This document shows, in pieces, positions 7,835 to 17,220 of a DNA stretch of 64,000 nucleotides. The translations under genes were made by a program, and so were the position numbers. Below the pieces are notes generated by a model. The model was not told the DNA's origin and searched no databases. It saw nothing but the letters and a program-made list of their open reading frames with translations. Source of the stretch: Lachnospiraceae bacterium (GTDB lineage Bacteria > Bacillota > Clostridia > Lachnospirales > Lachnospiraceae); NCBI GenBank assembly GCA_017394885.1, contig JAFPWO010000010.1, positions 1 to 64,000 of the forward strand, written 5' to 3'. The stretch's first letter is position 1; each line of letters begins with the position of its first letter.

Positions 7835-9706
7835 TTAATGTGCCGGAGCCGGCGCGCTTTCTTCGATTACGCCCACGGACCACTTGTTAAAGAGCTCCTC
7901 AAAGCCGGCCTGATCGATCTTCTCTTCGCGGAGCAGAGTTTCCGCTACGGCGTCCAGCACCGCGCGGTATTTGACGATCAGGGCTTTCGCCTTCTCGTAG
8001 CATTCCCGGACGATCCGGCGGACCTCTTCATCGATCAGCGAGGCCGTCTCTTCGCCGTACTCCCGCGTATGGCCAAAATCCCGGCCGATGAAGACCTCGT
8101 CCTCGCCGCCGTAATTGATCATGCCGACCTGGTCGGACATGCCGAATTTCATGACCATGGATTTGGCCAGTTCCGTCGCCTGCTTGATATCCTGGCTGGC
8201 GCCGGTGGTCACGTCGCCGAAGACCAGTTCTTCCGCGATCCGTCCGCCCAGGTCCACCATGATATCCTGCAGCAGCTGGCCCTTGGTCCGGAACATCTCG
8301 TCCTTCTCCGGGAGCGGCATGGTATAGCCGGCCGCGCCCATCCCGGTCGGGATCACGGAGATCGTATGGACCGGGCCGACGTCCGGCAGCACATGGAATA
8401 AAATGGCATGGCCGCCTTCGTGATAGGCCGTGATGCGTTTTTCTTTTTCGGAGATGATACGGCTGCGCTTTTCGCCGCCGATCCCGACCTTGACGAACGC
8501 TTTCTCCAGATCCTTCTGGGTCAGATACTCGCGGTTGTCCTTGGCCGCCTGGATCGCCGCCTCATTCAGGAGGTTCTCCAGATCCGCCCCGGCAAAGCCG
8601 GCCGTGGTCTGGGCGATCCGCTTCAGATCCACGTCGTCCCCCAGCGGCTTGTTCCGCGCGTGCACCTTCAGGATGGCTTCCCGGCCCTTGACGTCGGGAC
8701 GGGAGACGCCGATCTTCCGGTCAAAGCGGCCCGGGCGCAGGATCGCCGGGTCCAGGATATCCGCCCGGTTGGTCGCCGCCAGCACGATGATCCCGGAGTT
8801 CACGCCGAAGCCGTCCATCTCCACGAGCAGCTGGTTCTGGGTCTGCTCGCGCTCATCGTGGCCGCCGCCCAGTCCCGAACCGCGCCGGCGCGCTACCGCG
8901 TCGATCTCATCGATAAATACGATGCAGGGCGCGTTCTTCTTGGCTTCCTGGAACAGATCGCGGACGCGGCTCGCGCCGACGCCGACGAACATCTCCACAA
9001 AGTCCGAACCGGAGATACTGTAGAACGGCACGCCCGCCTCTCCCGCGATCGCTTTCGCGAGCAGCGTCTTGCCAGTGCCGGGCGGGCCCACCAGAAGGAT
9101 CCCCTTCGGGATCCGGGCGCCCAGCGTCGTATATTTCTTCGGATCCTTCAGGAAATCCACGATCTCCTCCAGATCTTCCTTCTCTTCCTTCAGGCCGGCC
9201 ACGTCGCTGAACGTGATATTGTTTCCGCGCACCATAACCGCCCGGCTCTTGCCGAAATCCAGCATTCTGGCATTGGCGCCGGTACTGTTGTTGCGCACGA
9301 TCATGAGGATGATGAAAACGCCCATGCCGGCCAGCAGGATGATGGAGATCACCGTCAGGACATCCACCTTGTGCTCCACGTCGGTCATCTTCCAGCTGAA
9401 ATCCGTGTTCTTCTGCTGATACTTCACCAGCTCGGTCTGGATCTCATTCACGTCAGACGTATAGAAGAAATATACTATGGTATCGTCTTTCAGCAGATAC
9501 CGCACGGTCCCGCTGGGGATGTTTTCGCTCTGGGCAATGACCGCCTCCGTCACCTTGCCAGCCTCCATCTCCTTCTGGAATTCGGCATAGCTCGTTTCCT
9601 TGCGGTTCGACTGGCTGGCGCTTTTGAGTATCGAAGTGGCCAGCAGCACAAAGATGCCCGCCATGAGCAGGTACAGTCCGATATTCGGTCGTCTTATCTG
9701 ATTCAA
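7835..9706 (-). CDS. ftsH: ATP-dependent zinc metalloprotease FtsH
   Basis: FtsH is a membrane-anchored AAA+ protease that degrades membrane proteins and short-lived regulators. The 623-residue protein has two transmembrane segments (about 9-27 and 115-137) flanking an extracytoplasmic domain. It then has an AAA module with Walker A GPPGTGKT (207-214), Walker B IVFIDEID and the second region of homology near 312-330, and a peptidase domain with the zinc motif HEGGH (429-433; HEAGH is commoner). The start codon is TTG at 9706, with AGGAG six bases upstream; no competing ATG exists nearby. It follows hpt, the widely conserved Bacillota order tilS-hpt-ftsH. Confidence 0.97.
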   Translation of the reverse strand: MNQIRRPNIGLYLLMAGIFVLLATSILKSASQSNRKETSYAEFQKEMEAGKVTEAVIAQSENIPSGTVRYLLKDDTIVYFFYTSDVNEIQTELVKYQQKNTDFSWKMTDVEHKVDVLTVISIILLAGMGVFIILMIVRNNSTGANARMLDFGKSRAVMVRGNNITFSDVAGLKEEKEDLEEIVDFLKDPKKYTTLGARIPKGILLVGPPGTGKTLLAKAIAGEAGVPFYSISGSDFVEMFVGVGASRVRDLFQEAKKNAPCIVFIDEIDAVARRRGSGLGGGHDEREQTQNQLLVEMDGFGVNSGIIVLAATNRADILDPAILRPGRFDRKIGVSRPDVKGREAILKVHARNKPLGDDVDLKRIAQTTAGFAGADLENLLNEAAIQAAKDNREYLTQKDLEKAFVKVGIGGEKRSRIISEKEKRITAYHEGGHAILFHVLPDVGPVHTISVIPTGMGAAGYTMPLPEKDEMFRTKGQLLQDIMVDLGGRIAEELVFGDVTTGASQDIKQATELAKSMVMKFGMSDQVGMINYGGEDEVFIGRDFGHTREYGEETASLIDEEVRRIVRECYEKAKALIVKYRAVLDAVAETLLREEKIDQAGFEELFNKWSVGVIEESAPAPAH

Positions 9707-9746
9707 TGATTTCTCCTATCTGATTGCGGCAGCGGCAGATCGAACC

Positions 9747-10289
9747 TTACTCTTCTGCGCCGGTAAACTCCACATAGCCGATGTACGGCAGATTGCGGTA
9801 CTGCTGATCATAATCCAGGCCGAAGCCGACCACGAATTCGTCCGGGATCACAAAGCCGCAGTAATCCACTTTGACTTCCGGGTGCACCCGGCGGGACGGC
9901 TTGTCCAGAAGGGCCGCCAGCTTCAGGGAAGCGGCCCGGCGGCGGCGCATCATATCCAGCAGGTAGGACATGGTATTGCCGGAGTCGATGATGTCCTCCA
10001 CGATGATCACGTGCTTTCCTTCCACCGCTTCATCCAGGTCCTTATTCAGGCGGACCACCCCGGTCGAGCGGGTCCCGCTCCCGTAGCTGGAGCAGCTCAT
10101 AAAGTCCATGGTCACCGGCACGGTAAGGTGCTTTGCCAGTTCCCACAGGAAAGGAACGCTTCCCTTCAGAATGCCTACCAGATGAAGGGTCTTGCCTTCA
10201 TAATCGCGGTTGATCTCTTTCGCCAGTTCACGGATCCTTTCCGTTACCTGGTCTTCACTGAACATGGTCTTGACTACATGCTGCTTCAT
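9747..10289 (-). CDS. hpt: Hypoxanthine phosphoribosyltransferase
   Basis: This purine-salvage enzyme joins hypoxanthine or guanine to PRPP. The 180-residue length is normal. The PRPP-binding loop VEDIIDSGNT lies at about 97-106, and the C-terminal FVVGFGLDY is typical. The ATG at 10289 has GGAGGAAGGG upstream, which favours it even though the first 35 bases overlap the end of tilS in another frame. An internal Met at codon 9 would reduce the overlap, but the N-terminus from 10289 fits the family better. Translation is probably coupled to tilS. Confidence 0.95.
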   Translation of the reverse strand: MKQHVVKTMFSEDQVTERIRELAKEINRDYEGKTLHLVGILKGSVPFLWELAKHLTVPVTMDFMSCSSYGSGTRSTGVVRLNKDLDEAVEGKHVIIVEDIIDSGNTMSYLLDMMRRRRAASLKLAALLDKPSRRVHPEVKVDYCGFVIPDEFVVGFGLDYDQQYRNLPYIGYVEFTGAEE

Positions 10290-11634
10290 GGGTCCCTTCC
10301 TCCCTGCTGACTGTGATCTCCAAAACCGTCCGGGTGTTCTCCGTCACATAAACTGCATGGCTCAGGCGATAACCGACAATCCAAAGGACATGACTGCCGT
10401 CTGCGAAAAGCCAGAGGCCATCCCGCAGACCGACCGGAATTTTTTCGTCAATGAAATAACGATGCAGGCTTTTTGTCTTTCCGTCGGGAAGGAAGAAATA
10501 ATCACCCTCTCTGCGGTGACGAAGGCATACATCTTGGGATATTTTATCATAATCCATCCATTTCGTATAGTCTTTTTGCGGGGTTTTACTTCCCTTTTCA
10601 TAAGGAAATACCTGCATTTTCCAGACCGGCGCCTGATTTGCGGCGGCTTCTCTTTCCGTGGTCAGCCGGACCCCGCCCTGCTCCCGCAGAAGCGTCCGGC
10701 CTCCCGGCAGGTTCAGAAGCGTCCCGCTCTCCTGTTCCGGGAGCGCGGCCATCGCCTGATACTGCGGCCTCGTGATGTCTTTGAGGCCGCCCTCTGCCAG
10801 AAACAGCCGGAAGAGGCGCTGCCGCAGCAGCGGATGGAGCGGGGAAAGAAGGGAGAGCGGCAGCACTTCGCAGGGGAGGGATACCCCTGCCTTTTGCAGC
10901 GCGGCCCGGGCTTCTTCTTCCAGATACCCGTCGATCTCCTCCAGATCGGCGGCCGCCGCCGCGATATGCTCCCGCGCAGCAGGAAAGCGCTTCTCCGCGG
11001 CGGGAAGGAGCTCATTCCGCAGGAAATTGCGAGCATGCGTGCTGTCGGCATTGCTGGCGTCCTCCCGCCACGGGATTCCCTGCTCACGCAGCCAGGCCTT
11101 CAGTTCTTCTTTTCCGAAGGTCAGAAGCGGGCGCACCAGGGCGAGGGAATCGGTCAGCAGGATGCGGCCCCGCAGGCTGCTGAGACCCCGGATCCCGCTG
11201 CCCCGCAGAAGGTTCAGCAGCACCGTTTCCGCCTTATCGTCCCGGTGATGCGCGGTCACGATAACGCCGGCGCCTTCCTGTTCGGCCGCCTCTTTCAAGG
11301 CGCGGTAGCGCAGCAGGCGGCCGGCTTCTTCCAGCGTGACTTTTTCTTCCGCGGCGAAGGCCGGAACGTCTTCCCGGGCAAGGATAAACGGGATGTTTCT
11401 CTCTTCACAGAAGCGGCGGCAGAAGGCTTCGTCGCCGTCCGCGTCCTCTCCGCGGATCCCGTGATTCATATGAAAGGCCGTGATCCTCCAGTTCCATTTT
11501 TCCCGCAGCGCGCACAGAAGGGACAGGAGGCAGACCGAGTCGCTCCCGCCGCTCAAGGCAGCAAGAAGCGCATCCCCCTTGCGGAGCAGCGCTTCCTGTT
11601 CGATATGCTTTTCAAAAGCTTCTTTCAGTTCCAT
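10255..11634 (-). CDS. tilS: tRNA(Ile)-lysidine synthase
   Basis: TilS modifies C34 of the tRNA-Ile CAU anticodon with lysine so that it reads AUA. The 459-residue protein has the N-type ATP pyrophosphatase P-loop SGGSDS (about 28-33) and then the substrate-binding and C-terminal TilS domains. The ATG at 11634 is preferred because it follows the divIC stop by 16 bases and begins at the family-typical MELKEAFEKH. The frame is open 15 codons further upstream, which would overlap divIC. Its end overlaps hpt by 35 bases. spoIIE, which often lies between divIC and tilS in spore-formers, is absent. Confidence 0.93.
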   Translation of the reverse strand: MELKEAFEKHIEQEALLRKGDALLAALSGGSDSVCLLSLLCALREKWNWRITAFHMNHGIRGEDADGDEAFCRRFCEERNIPFILAREDVPAFAAEEKVTLEEAGRLLRYRALKEAAEQEGAGVIVTAHHRDDKAETVLLNLLRGSGIRGLSSLRGRILLTDSLALVRPLLTFGKEELKAWLREQGIPWREDASNADSTHARNFLRNELLPAAEKRFPAAREHIAAAAADLEEIDGYLEEEARAALQKAGVSLPCEVLPLSLLSPLHPLLRQRLFRLFLAEGGLKDITRPQYQAMAALPEQESGTLLNLPGGRTLLREQGGVRLTTEREAAANQAPVWKMQVFPYEKGSKTPQKDYTKWMDYDKISQDVCLRHRREGDYFFLPDGKTKSLHRYFIDEKIPVGLRDGLWLFADGSHVLWIVGYRLSHAVYVTENTRTVLEITVSREEGTHEAACSQDHVQ

Positions 11635-11650
11635 TTTCCGTCCCGGCCGG

Positions 11651-11965
11651 CTAATCATCCGGCTTGAGAATGACTTCATCCGGATAGACCAGCCCCAGCT
11701 TCTCTCTGGCGATCATTTCAATATACTTTAAGGTCTGCTGCCATTTGCTCTGTTCTTTCAGTTCATAGGCGCGGCCTTCTTCCTCCGCGATCATGGACTC
11801 CAGCTCCGCTTCCCGGGAGGCGTATTCCGCCGCCTTGTCGCTGACCCTTTTGATCTCATAGCCCATTCCGACCAGCAAAAGGATCGCGACCACCAGAAGC
11901 CATATCCAGGCCCGGCGGCTGCGCTTTTCCTTTCTTTCCCGCTTGGTTTTATTGTTGGCACGCAT
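11651..11965 (-). CDS. divIC: Septum formation initiator DivIC/FtsB
   Basis: This short bitopic division protein has 104 residues: a basic cytoplasmic N-terminus, one transmembrane segment (about 19-36) and an extracytoplasmic coiled coil (about 40-75) followed by a conserved tail with REKLGLVYPDE. It works in the FtsL-DivIC-DivIB complex that triggers septal peptidoglycan synthesis. It sits between rqcP and tilS, as in many Bacillota, which supports the DivIC assignment. The low sequence conservation of the family means the call rests on length, topology and position. Confidence 0.9.
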   Translation of the reverse strand: MRANNKTKRERKEKRSRRAWIWLLVVAILLLVGMGYEIKRVSDKAAEYASREAELESMIAEEEGRAYELKEQSKWQQTLKYIEMIAREKLGLVYPDEVILKPDD

Positions 11966-11994
11966 GAAGTGACCTCACTTTTTCTTCCGGAACT

Positions 11995-12234
11995 TTACAG
12001 GTATTCAAACATCCCGCCGGCTTCTTCCTTCCGCACGACGTCCTTCACGTCCAGGACCCGCACCTTGACGGCCCGGTTCCCGAATCCGATCTCAATCACA
12101 TCGCCTTCCTTGACTTCATAGGAAGCCTTGACGACCTTCCCGTTCACGCTGACCCGGCCCGCGTCACAGGCTTCGTTGGCCACGGTGCGGCGCTTGATCA
12201 GGCGGGACAGCTTCAGATACTTATCGATCCTCAT
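11995..12234 (-). CDS. rqcP: S4-domain RNA-binding protein RqcP
   Basis: The 79 residues form almost entirely one S4 RNA-binding domain, with MRIDKYLKLSRLIKRR at the start and VSVNGKVVKASYEVKEGD in the middle. In Bacillota this protein (also called YabO) works with RqcH in adding alanine tails on stalled 50S-nascent chain complexes during ribosome quality control. Position next to divIC and mazG supports RqcP rather than the related heat-shock protein Hsp15. Its ATG follows the mazG stop with one base between, so the two are translationally coupled. yabP and yabQ, which commonly follow in spore-formers, are missing. Confidence 0.87.
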   Translation of the reverse strand: MRIDKYLKLSRLIKRRTVANEACDAGRVSVNGKVVKASYEVKEGDVIEIGFGNRAVKVRVLDVKDVVRKEEAGGMFEYL

Positions 12235-12235
12235 T

Positions 12236-12646
12236 TTATAATTCTCCGAATTTTCCGGCTTTTTCTTCGGCCTTGACCTTTCTCCAGAGGTTCAGCGCCT
12301 CTTCCGGAGATTCCACCTTCAGATCCCCGAACACATGCGGGTGGCGGCGGATCAGCTTGCGCCCCAGGCCGCTCATCACGTCATCGATGGTAAACTGCCC
12401 TTTTTCGCGGGCGATATCCGCGTAGAAGATCACCTGCAGCAGCACGTCGCCCAGCTCCTCCTGCAGATTGGGAATATCCTGCCGATCCACCGCGTCCAGG
12501 ACCTCCTGCGCTTCATCGCTCAGGCATTTCTTTAAGCTTTCGTAGGTCTGCACCCGGTCCCAGGGACAGCCGTCCTCGGAGCGGAGCTCGGCCACGATAT
12601 CCAGCAGCTCCTGAAAGCTGTAGCGTTCTTTTAACTCTCTCTTCAT
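12236..12646 (-). CDS. mazG: MazG nucleotide pyrophosphohydrolase, single domain
   Basis: MazG hydrolyses nucleoside triphosphates to the monophosphate and pyrophosphate, helping to clear abnormal nucleotides or to adjust (p)ppGpp. The protein is 136 residues, one all-alpha MazG domain, shorter than the E. coli two-domain form and without the methylase domain found fused in YabN. CPWDRVQTYESLKKCLSDEA, the Mg-binding EEL.D pattern (QEELGDVLLQV) and RRHPHVFGD are the diagnostic pieces. The start codon overlaps the clpX stop by four bases (ATGA), so it should be translated with clpX. Confidence 0.92.
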   Translation of the reverse strand: MKRELKERYSFQELLDIVAELRSEDGCPWDRVQTYESLKKCLSDEAQEVLDAVDRQDIPNLQEELGDVLLQVIFYADIAREKGQFTIDDVMSGLGRKLIRRHPHVFGDLKVESPEEALNLWRKVKAEEKAGKFGEL

Positions 12647-14118
12647 TCCTTTGCCTCACCTGGGGCCGGCAGCGACGGCTGCGCGCCGCGCAGCTCGATC
12701 TTCGGCCCGCCCTTATGCTCCAGATAATCCCGGGTGATGATCACGCGTCCGATCGCGTCGTCCTTCGGGATCTCATACATGATATCCAGCATATACTCTT
12801 CCAGGATCGCCCTGAGCGCGCGGGCCCCGGTCGATCGCTTCAGCGCCTGCTCCGCGATCAGGGCGAGCGCCTCATCTTCAAACTCCAGCCTGACTTCATC
12901 CATGGCCAGCAGCTTCTGATACTGCTTCAGGATCGCGTTCTTCGGCTCTTTGAGGATCCGGACCAGATAGTCCACGCTTAAGGTCTCCAGCGTGGCCACC
13001 ACCGGCAGACGCCCCAGAAATTCCGGGATCATCCCGAACTTTCGCAGGTCCTCCATCGTGACCTTCGTCAGGATATCCTTATCCGCATCCGTCCCCTTGA
13101 CCAGATCCGCGGAGAAGCCGATCGCGCCTTTCCCCCTGAGCCGTTCCCGGATGATCTCTTCCAGATCCGGGAAGGCGCCGCCGCAGATAAAGAGGATGTT
13201 GCGGGTGTCGATGGTCGTGGTCGGGACCATGGGGTTCTTGCTGGTCGCGCCGACCGGCACTTCGATCCGGCTGCCTTCCAGCATTTTTAAGAGCTCCTGC
13301 TGCACCGATTCCCCGCTCACGTCGCGGCTTGTCGTATTCTGCTTCTTGGCGATCTTATCGATCTCGTCGATAAAGACGATGCCGTGCTCCGCGCGGTCCA
13401 CGTCGTTGTCCGCCGCCATCAGCAGCTTGGAGAGGACACTCTCGATATCGTCGCCGATATAGCCGGCCTCGGTGAGCGAGGTCGCATCCGCCATCGCCAG
13501 CGGCACCTTTAAAAGCCGGGCCAGCGTCCGGACCAGATAGGTCTTGCCGCTGCCGGTCGGGCCGATCAGGAGGATATTGGACTTTTCGATCTCGATCCCG
13601 TCCTTGCTGTCGGAGAAGATCCGCTTATAGTGGTTATAGACCGCCACGGACATGACCTTCTTGGCCTTCTCCTGCCCCACCACATACTCGTCCAGCATGG
13701 TCTTGATGACATGCGGCCGCGGGATATCCTTCAGCGAGAGCTTCTCCGCGCTCTTCTGCGCATCCGGCTTCTTTTTGCGGACCGTCTGGGGCTGTCCCAT
13801 GCCCAGCTGGGACAGATCGATCTTCCCCAGCTGGATCCGTCCGAGCGGGATCTTCGGCAGGCTGTTAATATCCAGGCCGGACTGATTAAACGTATCAAAG
13901 GATTTTTGCATGCAGTCCGGACAGATATTCAGCCCGCCGGGCAGCTTCATCACTTTTCCGCACTGGCTCTCCGGCCGGTGGCACATGCTGCAGTACTGCT
14001 CGTAATCCCCACTTTTATCGTTATTCTTTCCGGAATCCGGATGATTATCCCCACTTTTTGGCTCCAGATCGGAGTCTCCCGGTTCATTCGTGTGATTGTT
14101 GTCAAATTCGTCTGTCAT
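12643..14118 (-). CDS. clpX: ATP-dependent Clp protease ATP-binding subunit ClpX
   Basis: ClpX unfolds tagged proteins and feeds them to ClpP. The N-terminal zinc finger is present (Cys 43, 46, 66, 69). Walker A GPTGSGKT is at 186-193 and Walker B at IVFIDEID; a pore-loop region and the small AAA domain follow. At 491 residues it is longer than usual (about 420) because of an acidic, Asn/Asp-rich 40-residue extension before the zinc finger and a longer linker after it. It overlaps uvrA upstream and mazG downstream by four bases each. clpP and tig, its common partners, are not in the window. Confidence 0.95.
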   Translation of the reverse strand: MTDEFDNNHTNEPGDSDLEPKSGDNHPDSGKNNDKSGDYEQYCSMCHRPESQCGKVMKLPGGLNICPDCMQKSFDTFNQSGLDINSLPKIPLGRIQLGKIDLSQLGMGQPQTVRKKKPDAQKSAEKLSLKDIPRPHVIKTMLDEYVVGQEKAKKVMSVAVYNHYKRIFSDSKDGIEIEKSNILLIGPTGSGKTYLVRTLARLLKVPLAMADATSLTEAGYIGDDIESVLSKLLMAADNDVDRAEHGIVFIDEIDKIAKKQNTTSRDVSGESVQQELLKMLEGSRIEVPVGATSKNPMVPTTTIDTRNILFICGGAFPDLEEIIRERLRGKGAIGFSADLVKGTDADKDILTKVTMEDLRKFGMIPEFLGRLPVVATLETLSVDYLVRILKEPKNAILKQYQKLLAMDEVRLEFEDEALALIAEQALKRSTGARALRAILEEYMLDIMYEIPKDDAIGRVIITRDYLEHKGGPKIELRGAQPSLPAPGEAKE

Positions 14119-16955
14119 GTTTCTCCTCTGCTCAAGTACTTCTTCAGAAACTGCCCGGTGTAGGACTGCGGCTGCTTTGCCACCTCTTCAGGGGTGCCCT
14201 CGGCAATGAGCCTTCCGCCGCCGTCGCCGCCCTCGGGGCCCAGATCCAGCAGATAATCCGCGGTCTTGATCACATCCAGATTGTGCTCGATGACGATCAC
14301 CGTATTGCCGCCTTCGGTCAGGCGCTGCAGGATCTCCGTCAGCTTGTGAACGTCCGCAAAATGCAGGCCGGTCGTCGGTTCGTCCAGAATGTAGAGCGTG
14401 CGGCCGGTCTCCGCCCGGCTCAGCTCCGTGGCCAGCTTGACCCGCTGGGCCTCGCCGCCGGAGAGGGTGGTCGAGGGCTGCCCCAGCCGGATATATCCCA
14501 GGCCCACATAGTTCAGCCAGGATAACTTCCTGGCGATCGCGGGCACATGCTCGAACAGGGCCAGGGCTTCCTCCACGGTCATGTTCAGCACATCCGCGAT
14601 GTTCTTATCCTTATAGCGGACTTCCAGCGTCTCCCGGTTGTAGCGTTTGCCGCCGCAGACCTCGCAGGGGACGTAAACATCCGCCAGAAAATGCATTTCG
14701 ATTTTTAAGATCCCGTCGCCGCGGCAGGCTTCGCAGCGCCCGCCCTTGACGTTGAAGCTGAAGCGCCCCTTTTTGTAGCCGCGGGCTTTGGCGTCCGGCG
14801 TTTCCGCAAACAGGTCCCGGATCAGGTCGAAAACACCGGTATAGGTGGCCGGGTTGGAGCGGGGCGTGCGGCCGATGGGCGACTGATCGATCGCGATGAC
14901 CTTATCGATCTGCTCCAGACCCTCGATGCCGTCCGATTTCCCCGGCTCATCCTTGGCATGATACAGCTGCCTGGCCGCCGTCTTATACAGGATCTCGTTG
15001 ATCAGGCTGCTCTTTCCCGAGCCGCTGACCCCGGTCACACAGGTGAAAACGCCCAGCGGCACCCTCACGTCAATATGCTGCAGATTATTCTCCCGCGCGC
15101 CGCGGATGGTCAGAAACCCCTTCGGGCTGCGGCGCAGTGCCGGGACCGGCACCTTCTTCCGGCCGCTTAGGTAATCTCCGGTCACGGAGCCCGGCGTATT
15201 CATGATATCCTGCGCCGTCCCGACCGCCACGACCTCGCCGCCGTGCTCTCCGGGCCCCGGGCCGATATCAACGATCGTATCCGCCGCCAGCATGGTGTCC
15301 TCGTCGTGCTCCACCACGATGACGCTGTTGCCCAGATCCCGAAGGTGCTTTAAGCTCGCCAGCAGCTTTTCATTGTCCCGCTGATGCAGGCCGATGCTGG
15401 GCTCGTCCAGGATATAGGAGACGCCCACGAGGCCCGAGCCCACCTGGGTGGCCAGCCGGATCCGCTGGGATTCTCCGCCGGATAAGCTGGCGGCCGCCCG
15501 GCTTAAAGAAAGATACCCCAGGCCGACATCGTCCAGAAAGCCGAGCCGGGCCCGGATCTCCTTCAGGATCGGGGCGGCAATGATGGCTTCCTGCGCACTG
15601 AACTGCCACGACGCGATCTTTTTTCTCAGCTCGCCGACCGGATAATCCGTCAGATCAATGATATTGATCCCGCCGACGGTCACCGCCAGCGAAGTCTTCT
15701 TTAAGCGCCTGCCGCCGCACGCGGCGCAGGGGGCAAAGCGCATATACTTTTCATATTCCGCGCGGAACGTGGCCGGCGTCTCTTCGTAGCGCTGCTCCAG
15801 ATTTTTCAGCAGCCCCGGAAATTTGACGTCATAGACTCCGCGTCCCCGCTGGCTTTTATAATGCACCGCGATCGTATCCGGAAAGCCGTCGTACAGGAAA
15901 GCCTGCTTGAAATCCTCCGGATAGTCCTTAAACGGAATCGTCAGATCGATATGATAGAAAGCTGCCAATTCCCGCAGAAAGCTCCCGCTGAAGCTGTCCG
16001 GGGACTTGGAGCTGACCCAGCCCGGCCCGTTGATGCAGCCTTCCGCGAAGCTTTTCTCTTCGTCCACCACCAGGCCGACGTCGAATTTCATGGTATAGCC
16101 CAGGCCCGCGCAGGCCGGACAGGCGCCGAAGGGGTTGTTGAAGGAAAAGCTGCGCGGTTCGATCTCCTCCAGCGAGATCCCGCAGTCCGGGCAGGAAAAG
16201 TGCTGGCTGAAGCTGAGCAGCTCCTCCCCGTCCACGTCGACCTGTGCCAGGCCGTCCGTCAGGCCGAGCGCGGTCTCCAGCGAATCGGTCAGGCGCGTCT
16301 CGATCCCTTCCCGCACGCTGATGCGGTCGACCACGATCTCGATATTGTGTTTATTATTCTTTTCCAGTTCGATCTCTTCCCCGAGATCCCGGATCTCGCC
16401 GTCCACGCGGGCCCGTACGAAGCCGCGCCGGGCCGCGTCCGCCAGCACCTTTTCGTGCCGGCCCTTTTTGCCGCGCACGACGGGAGCCAGGATCTGCATC
16501 CGGGTCCGCCCGGGATAGCTCATCAGCTGATCGACCATCTGATCGATGGTCTGCCTGCGGATCTCCCGGCCGCATTCCGGGCAGTGCGGGATCCCGACCC
16601 TCGCGTACAGAAGGCGCAGATAATCGTAGATCTCCGTCACCGTGCCCACCGTGGAACGGGGGTTGTGATTCGTGGACTTCTGATCGATGGAGATCGCCGG
16701 GCTCAGGCCCTCGATGCTTTCCACATCCGGCTTGTCCATCTGTCCCAGGAACTGTCTGGCATAGGATGACAGCGATTCCATATAGCGGCGCTGCCCTTCA
16801 GCATAGATCGTATCAAAGGCCAGTGAAGACTTTCCGGAGCCGGACAGGCCGGTGATCACCACCAGCTCATTCCGGGGGATATCCACATTGATATGCTTCA
16901 GATTGTGCTCCGCCGCGCCCCGGATCCGGATCATCGGCTTTTCCAGTCTTTCCAT
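14115..16955 (-). CDS. uvrA: Excinuclease ABC subunit A
   Basis: UvrA recognises bulky DNA lesions in nucleotide excision repair and loads UvrB. The 946-residue protein has the two ABC ATPase halves: the first P-loop GLSGSGKSS near residue 36, the second GVSGSGKSS near 643, and signature sequences LSGGESQR and LSGGEAQR. Zinc-binding CxxC pairs occur in CPECGRE, CPDCG and CEVCGGKR. A ribosome site AGGAGAGG precedes the ATG at 16955, and a promoter-like sequence lies about 75 bases upstream. uvrB and uvrC are not adjacent; instead uvrA leads directly into clpX with a four-base overlap. Confidence 0.97.
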   Translation of the reverse strand: MERLEKPMIRIRGAAEHNLKHINVDIPRNELVVITGLSGSGKSSLAFDTIYAEGQRRYMESLSSYARQFLGQMDKPDVESIEGLSPAISIDQKSTNHNPRSTVGTVTEIYDYLRLLYARVGIPHCPECGREIRRQTIDQMVDQLMSYPGRTRMQILAPVVRGKKGRHEKVLADAARRGFVRARVDGEIRDLGEEIELEKNNKHNIEIVVDRISVREGIETRLTDSLETALGLTDGLAQVDVDGEELLSFSQHFSCPDCGISLEEIEPRSFSFNNPFGACPACAGLGYTMKFDVGLVVDEEKSFAEGCINGPGWVSSKSPDSFSGSFLRELAAFYHIDLTIPFKDYPEDFKQAFLYDGFPDTIAVHYKSQRGRGVYDVKFPGLLKNLEQRYEETPATFRAEYEKYMRFAPCAACGGRRLKKTSLAVTVGGINIIDLTDYPVGELRKKIASWQFSAQEAIIAAPILKEIRARLGFLDDVGLGYLSLSRAAASLSGGESQRIRLATQVGSGLVGVSYILDEPSIGLHQRDNEKLLASLKHLRDLGNSVIVVEHDEDTMLAADTIVDIGPGPGEHGGEVVAVGTAQDIMNTPGSVTGDYLSGRKKVPVPALRRSPKGFLTIRGARENNLQHIDVRVPLGVFTCVTGVSGSGKSSLINEILYKTAARQLYHAKDEPGKSDGIEGLEQIDKVIAIDQSPIGRTPRSNPATYTGVFDLIRDLFAETPDAKARGYKKGRFSFNVKGGRCEACRGDGILKIEMHFLADVYVPCEVCGGKRYNRETLEVRYKDKNIADVLNMTVEEALALFEHVPAIARKLSWLNYVGLGYIRLGQPSTTLSGGEAQRVKLATELSRAETGRTLYILDEPTTGLHFADVHKLTEILQRLTEGGNTVIVIEHNLDVIKTADYLLDLGPEGGDGGGRLIAEGTPEEVAKQPQSYTGQFLKKYLSRGET

Positions 16956-17027
16956 TTCCTCTCCTGCCTGTGGGAACCCGAGCGGTTCCGCCGTGCCCTG
17001 TATTTACCCCATGCACACAGATAAGAT

Positions 17028-17056
17028 AGTATATCACAGTTTTTTTATCGCGTCCA
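17028..17056 (-). promoter_or_regulatory. Probable sigma-A promoter of the uvrA-clpX series
   Basis: On the minus strand TGGACG (17056-17051) is followed after 17 bases by TATACT (17033-17028), with TGA immediately before it giving an extended -10. It lies about 70 bases before the uvrA start and is the only strong candidate in this gap. Confidence 0.55.
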
Positions 17057-17157
17057 GTACCGTGACTTTTCCACTCCTTTTCTCGTCTATATAAACAGAA
17101 AGGGTTCTTTTTTCACCGCTGTTTCGCGCCGAAGGGCCGCGCCGGGCAAGATTGCGC

Positions 17158-17186
17158 TTGCCTGCCGGGCGTTCCTGATGTAAAAT
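17158..17186 (+). promoter_or_regulatory. Probable promoter of the membrane glycosyltransferase gene
   Basis: TTGCCT at 17158 and TAAAAT at 17181 are separated by 17 bases and lie 35 bases before the ATG at 17221. The sequence between 17057 and 17157 holds no gene that I can support. Confidence 0.5.
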
Positions 17187-17220
17187 AGCCTTGCTGAATG
17201 AGAACACAGTCAGGTGAAGC

